The translations under genes and the position numbers were made by a program. The notes below the pieces were generated by a model. The model did not search any database and was not told the origin of the DNA. It saw only the letters and a program-made list of their open reading frames with translations. Of a stretch of 17,918 bases of DNA, positions 14,103 to 17,918 are shown piece after piece. This DNA comes from CAYWFU01 sp964457585 (lineage in GTDB: Bacteria > JACRDZ01), in the NCBI GenBank assembly GCA_964457585.1, contig CAYWFU010000064.1, forward strand, positions 1-17,918, in the 5' to 3' direction. Within the stretch, counting starts at the first letter, position 1; each line of letters opens with the position of its first letter.

Positions 14103-16844
14103 TTATAGTGTCTTAATAAATTCATTCAAATTTAATATTTCCAGTTTTAAATTTTCCATTAATTCATTTATTTTTAAAATATCTTTTGCTTTAGCTTTTG
14201 ATTCGATTAAAAAAGCGATTGAAAAAAGTTCTTCTGCGCTTAAGTTTCCAGCAGCGCCTTTTATAGTATGCGAGCAAAACTTAATTTTATCGATATCTCC
14301 TGCCTTGATTGCTTCGTCCAGTGATTTTACCTGTTCAGGTACATACTGCAAAAATTCCCAGAGCATTTCTTTAAAAAATTTTTTATCATCTCCAAAACGC
14401 ATCATAGCATTATTTAAATCAATTGTTGGTTTATTCTCTTTTTTTGTTTTTAATATTTTTTGATCAAATATATCTTTTAATACAAGCTCTTCAGATTGTA
14501 CATATTTTGCTCTTATCCATTTATCAATAATACCAAACATATCCTGTGGATTGATTGGTTTTGAAATATAGTCATTCATTCCTGCGTCAAGACATTTTTC
14601 TCTATCACCTTTCATGGCATTTGCTGTCATCGCAATAATAGTACTGTGTTTATTAATTCCTTCTTTTTGACGTATTATTCTTGTTGCTTCTAATCCATCT
14701 ATCTCAGGCATCTGAATATCCATAAAAATAATATCATAATTATTTTTATCAATTATATCCACTGCAATTCGTCCATTTTCTGCAATATCAACTTTATAAC
14801 CTGCCTTTTTTAACATTATTGAAGTCATTTTTTGATTAATCGGATTATCTTCTACTATAAGAATATTAACATTCTTACGTCTTTCTTCAATTATTGTATG
14901 TTTTGTTATAACTTTATTTTCTATTGATTTTTTATCATCACATTTTAAATTAAGAACAGTTATTAAACTATCATAGAGCAAAGATTGTTTAACAGGCTTA
15001 ACCAGATAGCTATCGCATCCAATTTTACGTAAATTAGCGACATCTCCGCGATTTCCCATTGATGAAAGAATTAAAACAATTGTATCTTTTATTTCAGGAG
15101 TATTTTTAACAATAATTGTTGTTTGTTCTCCATCCATACCAGGCATCTGCATATCAAGTAATAAAATTTTAAAAGAATTCCCTTTTTGAACTGCCTCTTT
15201 TAAAGTATTAATAGCTTCTGAACCACTGGAAACTGCTTCAGTATAACAACCAAAATTTTCAAGCATTTTTGAAAGAATAGTCCTGTTTGTAGTATTATCA
15301 TCAGTAATTAATATTCTTGTCCCGCGTAAGGTTTGAAAGGTTTTTAATAAATCATAATCTTCCTTTTTTTGTTTTTCAAATTCTATTTCAAACCAGAATT
15401 TGCTGCCTTTTCCCGGTTCACTTATTACTCCAATTTTGCCATTCATCATTTCAACTAATTTTTTGCTGATAGACAAACCTAAACCGGTACCGCCATATAA
15501 ACGCGTGGTGGAACTATCAACCTGCATAAATTGATCAAATATCAGTTCATGCTTATTTTTTGGTACCCCAATCCCTGTGTCAGTTACAGAAAAATAAATT
15601 GTAACAGCATCAGCAGTTTCGTTAACCAATTCAGCTTTAATTAAAATTTCTCCTTTATGAGTAAACTTAATGGCATTATTGCCAAGATTTAATAAAATTT
15701 GACGAATTCTTCCCGGGTCGCCTCTTAACAGTGAATGAATCTCATGACTCACAGAATAAACTAATTCCAATCCTTTTTGTGATGCCTGAGTTGATAATAA
15801 ATCAGCAACTTCTTCTACAGTTAGTCTTAAATTGAAATCTATAATCTCTAAAGACAATTTACCTGCTTCAATTTTTGAGAAATCAAGAATATCATTAATA
15901 ATTTCAAGCAAAGCATGAGTGCTGTTTTTAATTGTTAACAAATAATCGCGTTGTTCGTTAGTAATTTTTGTATCCAGCGCCAGCGCTGTCATACCTAAAA
16001 TTCCATTTATCGGAGTGCGTATTTCATGACTCATATTTGCAAGGAATTCTGATTTTAGTTTGCTAGCTTGTTCTGCGCTCTGCCGCGCAATAATTAATTC
16101 TTTATTTATATTTGTCAGTTCTTCACGTGATACAAGAGTTTTTGATAAATCTTCAGCCATCTTATTGATAACATTTCCTAATTCTTCAATTTCATCTTTT
16201 GTCTCAATTTTCACCTGCTGGGTAATATCACCCTTTCCTATTGCTTGAGATACTTTTACAATATCATATATTGGATCAGTAATTTTTTTTGCTAAAAATA
16301 AAGTCATTCCAATTCCAATTAACAGGATAGCAATAATAATACTGACAATAGATTTAATAATTTTATTAATATTATCAGTAATAGGTTCTTCAGAAATTCC
16401 TAAATGAACTTCCTCTTTGCTGTCTTTTATTAAATGTACTGAGATATCAAGTATTTTCCCCTTTTCAGTAATTATGTGCTGAATGCTATACTTCTGGTTT
16501 GCACTAATTTTATTTATTCCCTTTAATTCAACAGGGAATCCGTTTATAAATGTGCTTGTTATAATTTCATTGTGTTCATCTAATATAAAAATATATTCAA
16601 TATCTTCTTCATAATTTTTATTGTCATTAATTATCATTTGAAGGAGAGAAATTTTTTCTGTTAAAAATAAATTAGAGCTTTCCTGAGCTATCTTCCCGGC
16701 GATAGAGATTCCTCTTTTAGAGAGTTCTTCAAAAAGCCGCTGGGTTAATGTTATTTTTACAAAAGCAATAAGTGCAATACCCAGTAAGAATATTATTCCA
16801 ATAATTCCAGATACTAATTTTATTCGCAGGTTAAATTTTTTCAT
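14103..16844 (-). CDS. Membrane hybrid sensor histidine kinase (HAMP-HisKA-HATPase-REC-REC-Hpt)
   Basis: The 913-residue protein has TM1 (about 9-29), a periplasmic region of about 130 residues (32-162), TM2 (about 163-185), HAMP (about 186-238) and a coiled coil. HisKA follows with H273 in MSHEIRTP. HATPase has the N box LNLGNNAIKF (385-394), G1 DTGIGVP (422-428) and G2 GGTGLGLSI (451-459). REC1 has DD at 515-516, D564 and K616; REC2 has ED at 665-666, D709 and K762. The C-terminal Hpt domain has H859 in HTIKGAAGN. This is the BarA/TorS-type multistep phosphorelay layout with an extra receiver, and all phosphotransfer residues are present. The start lies 11 nt after the PhnD-like gene with no SD, so it probably depends on reinitiation. 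Its periplasmic region probably contacts the PhnD-like lipoprotein; the output is probably the downstream REC-GGDEF. Confidence 0.96.
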   Translation of the reverse strand: MKKFNLRIKLVSGIIGIIFLLGIALIAFVKITLTQRLFEELSKRGISIAGKIAQESSNLFLTEKISLLQMIINDNKNYEEDIEYIFILDEHNEIITSTFINGFPVELKGINKISANQKYSIQHIITEKGKILDISVHLIKDSKEEVHLGISEEPITDNINKIIKSIVSIIIAILLIGIGMTLFLAKKITDPIYDIVKVSQAIGKGDITQQVKIETKDEIEELGNVINKMAEDLSKTLVSREELTNINKELIIARQSAEQASKLKSEFLANMSHEIRTPINGILGMTALALDTKITNEQRDYLLTIKNSTHALLEIINDILDFSKIEAGKLSLEIIDFNLRLTVEEVADLLSTQASQKGLELVYSVSHEIHSLLRGDPGRIRQILLNLGNNAIKFTHKGEILIKAELVNETADAVTIYFSVTDTGIGVPKNKHELIFDQFMQVDSSTTRLYGGTGLGLSISKKLVEMMNGKIGVISEPGKGSKFWFEIEFEKQKKEDYDLLKTFQTLRGTRILITDDNTTNRTILSKMLENFGCYTEAVSSGSEAINTLKEAVQKGNSFKILLLDMQMPGMDGEQTTIIVKNTPEIKDTIVLILSSMGNRGDVANLRKIGCDSYLVKPVKQSLLYDSLITVLNLKCDDKKSIENKVITKHTIIEERRKNVNILIVEDNPINQKMTSIMLKKAGYKVDIAENGRIAVDIIDKNNYDIIFMDIQMPEIDGLEATRIIRQKEGINKHSTIIAMTANAMKGDREKCLDAGMNDYISKPINPQDMFGIIDKWIRAKYVQSEELVLKDIFDQKILKTKKENKPTIDLNNAMMRFGDDKKFFKEMLWEFLQYVPEQVKSLDEAIKAGDIDKIKFCSHTIKGAAGNLSAEELFSIAFLIESKAKAKDILKINELMENLKLEILNLNEFIKTL

Positions 16845-16855
16845 AAGTTTTTGTT

Positions 16856-17782
16856 TTATTTGTTATGTTTTTCAATCCATGTTTTCATTTCTCTGATTGA
16901 ATTATATGCGCTGTCATCAATATCAACAAATTTATCTATCATCATACCTTTTAGAATTTCTTTTCCTTTAGCGTCATTATGCGCATTTAAAAATATTTCT
17001 TTTAAATTTTTTTTCAAATTTAATCCTAAACCAGGCGCAACTACTACAGGTGGAATACCATAAGGTAGAGATTTTTTTATAATTTTTGTTTTTGAAGTAA
17101 ATTCTAGATTGGTTTTATTCAGGTATTCCCAGATAAGACTGTCTACTGCCGCTCCATCTACAATATTTTGAGCAACAGCTTTAATTGATTTATCATGTGA
17201 TTGAGAATAAATAAATTTTTTAAAAAATGATTCTGGAGTTTCATTCATTATAGCAAGCATATAAGTTGGAATCAGTTTACCTGTATTTGATAGAGGATCA
17301 GTAAATGCAAATGTTTTTCCGCGCAACTCTTTAAAATTATTTATTGGACTATTTTTAAATACTATAATATATGAATAATATACAGTTCCCCCATAAGCTA
17401 CTGGAGCGGCTAAAAGTTCCATACCAAATTCTTTATGTCCATCTACATAAGGTCCGCCGCATACAAAAGCAACATCCACATCGCCTTTTTTTACTAATTT
17501 ATTTATTTCTTCATAGTTTTCTCTATCAACAAAATCAATATGCTGACCAAGTTTTTTGCCAATATAATCCAGAAAGTGTTTATAATATATAAATCCTTCT
17601 CTTGGAGTAGTCATTCCGCCAACAGCAATTCTAATATTTTTAACATCACCTTTTTTTTGGGGAGCAATGAATTCTTTTTTTTCAAGACTGACTTTTACTT
17701 CTTTATCCTGTTCTCCACAACCTGAAAAAGATAAAATAATTAATAGGAAAAATATTTTTTGAAAATGTTTATGTTTAAACAT
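16856..17782 (-). CDS. PhnD-like phosphate/phosphonate-family substrate-binding lipoprotein (probable sensor subunit)
   Basis: With the ATG at 17782 the product is 308 residues with a clean lipoprotein signal, MFKHKHFQKIFFLLIILSF then SGC. A frame 17 codons longer (from 17833) would spoil this, and AGGAGT (17789-17794) 6 nt before 17782 decides the start. The mature protein is a type II periplasmic binding fold of the PhnD family: RIAVGGMTTPREG, DVDVAFVCGGPYVDG, a GTVYYSYIIV strand, GKTFAFTDPLSNTGKLIP and a DGAAVDSLIWEYL segment. No permease or ATPase gene is present, and this is the first gene of the operon, so a sensory rather than transport role is likely. The ligand is unknown; family members bind phosphonates, phosphite and other small anions or organic compounds. 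It is followed 11 nt later by the hybrid kinase. Confidence 0.9.
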   Translation of the reverse strand: MFKHKHFQKIFFLLIILSFSGCGEQDKEVKVSLEKKEFIAPQKKGDVKNIRIAVGGMTTPREGFIYYKHFLDYIGKKLGQHIDFVDRENYEEINKLVKKGDVDVAFVCGGPYVDGHKEFGMELLAAPVAYGGTVYYSYIIVFKNSPINNFKELRGKTFAFTDPLSNTGKLIPTYMLAIMNETPESFFKKFIYSQSHDKSIKAVAQNIVDGAAVDSLIWEYLNKTNLEFTSKTKIIKKSLPYGIPPVVVAPGLGLNLKKNLKEIFLNAHNDAKGKEILKGMMIDKFVDIDDSAYNSIREMKTWIEKHNK

Positions 17783-17831
17783 TGGGGGACTCCTAATTAA
17801 AAGAAGCAATGAATATCTTCTAATAAGTAAC

Positions 17832-17865
17832 AAGTTAGGCTGCCTTCGACCAATGGCAGTAACTT
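17832..17865 (-). promoter_or_regulatory. Leader hairpin upstream of the PhnD-like/kinase/cyclase operon
   Basis: On the coding (minus) strand AAGTTA-CTGCC pairs with GGCAG-CC-TAACTT, giving 11 bp with a 2-nt bulge around the 10-nt loop ATTGGTCGAA, about 50 nt before the ATG. Directly 5' of the stem, ACTCCT (17872-17867) is complementary to the AGGAGT Shine-Dalgarno (17794-17789). No known riboswitch class fits, including both c-di-GMP classes as far as I can judge by eye. Confidence 0.45.
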
Positions 17866-17883
17866 AAGGAGTAAAATTGTAGT

Positions 17884-17901
17884 TGTTCGATTTATCGAAC
17901 A
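17884..17901. promoter_or_regulatory. 18-bp palindrome, candidate operator of the sensor operon
   Basis: TGTTCGATTTATCGAACA has perfect 8-bp arms around TT. On the minus strand it lies just upstream of a good -10 box TACAAT (17881-17876), inside what would be the -35/-10 spacer; the -35 position itself is poor (TTATGT). No T-run follows it on either strand, which argues against a terminator. The regulator is unknown. Confidence 0.5.
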
Positions 17902-17918
17902 TAAAAAAAGCTTGATAA

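Noticed and set aside
17783..17833. PhnD-like start at 17833
   Set aside because: The added 17 residues would precede a complete lipoprotein signal, and a well-placed AGGAGT lies before 17782.
17783..17869. c-di-GMP-I (GEMM) or c-di-GMP-II riboswitch before the cyclase operon
   Set aside because: I cannot find the conserved GEMM core, tetraloop/receptor or a class II pseudoknot; only a simple bulged hairpin is visible.
17884..17901. Palindrome as an intrinsic terminator
   Set aside because: No T-run follows it on either strand; the T-run on the minus strand lies before it.
1..17918. CRISPR array, tRNA or rRNA genes
   Set aside because: No regularly spaced direct repeats and no cloverleaf or rRNA-like conserved stretches were visible on either strand.

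Overview
The window is AT-rich bacterial chromosomal DNA (visibly about 30% G+C) with dense, mostly co-directional genes that usually carry AGGAG-type ribosome binding sites. A PEP-CTERM sorting signal, two lipoproteins and a hybrid kinase with a periplasmic domain point to a diderm (Gram-negative-type) bacterium. The Cys-rich ferredoxin-like protein, the Rrf2 regulator and the archaeal/Thermotoga-type 8-oxoguanine glycosylase suit an anaerobe or facultative anaerobe. I cannot name the lineage; an uncultured candidate-phylum bacterium is plausible, but that is only an impression. Nothing indicates a phage or plasmid.

Region 1 (1-1624) is a decaying accessory patch. It has a BrnT toxin with the start of a BrnA-like antitoxin running off the left edge. 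Next come a wrecked IS1380-type transposase and the C-terminal half of a PEP-CTERM surface protein whose 5' part has been lost at the transposase junction.

Region 2 (1645-8058) is a leftward cluster, probably one or two transcription units. It starts from a strong promoter at 8087-8115 and runs: iron-sulfur protein, Rrf2 regulator, Ogg2-type glycosylase (ATGA overlap), HtpX membrane protease, MNT-type nucleotidyltransferase, a HepT-like toxin remnant, a choice-of-anchor-D lipoprotein, then a GAF-PP2C (RsbU-like) phosphatase. A GACTAAAATAGT core matching the IscR/Rrf2 operator overlaps the -10 box, so the Rrf2 protein probably regulates its own operon. A palindromic MITE-like element of about 165 bp sits between the iron-sulfur and Rrf2 genes and supplies the stop codon of the first. 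Several genes also show small lesions: a 1-nt frameshift at the lipoprotein C terminus, loss of the second-Cys segment in its Ig-like domain, and a HepT deletion.

Region 3 (8144-12049) is a rightward, divergently transcribed pair, carB (complete, 1078 aa) and ubiX, joined by an ATGA overlap. No carA is present here. A short, more GC-rich palindrome-bearing segment (12053-12135) follows.

Region 4 (12151-13034) is a very AT-rich AbiEii-type nucleotidyltransferase toxin with its DUF6922-like partner, the third toxin-antitoxin-type locus in 13 kb.

Region 5 (13150-17901) is a leftward three-gene signalling operon: an orphan PhnD-like substrate-binding lipoprotein, a hybrid histidine kinase (HAMP-HisKA-HATPase-REC-REC-Hpt) and a REC-GGDEF diguanylate cyclase. 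It reads as a complete chain from periplasmic ligand through phosphorelay to c-di-GMP, with no transporter genes beside it. Its leader has an 18-bp palindrome and an 11-bp-stem hairpin.
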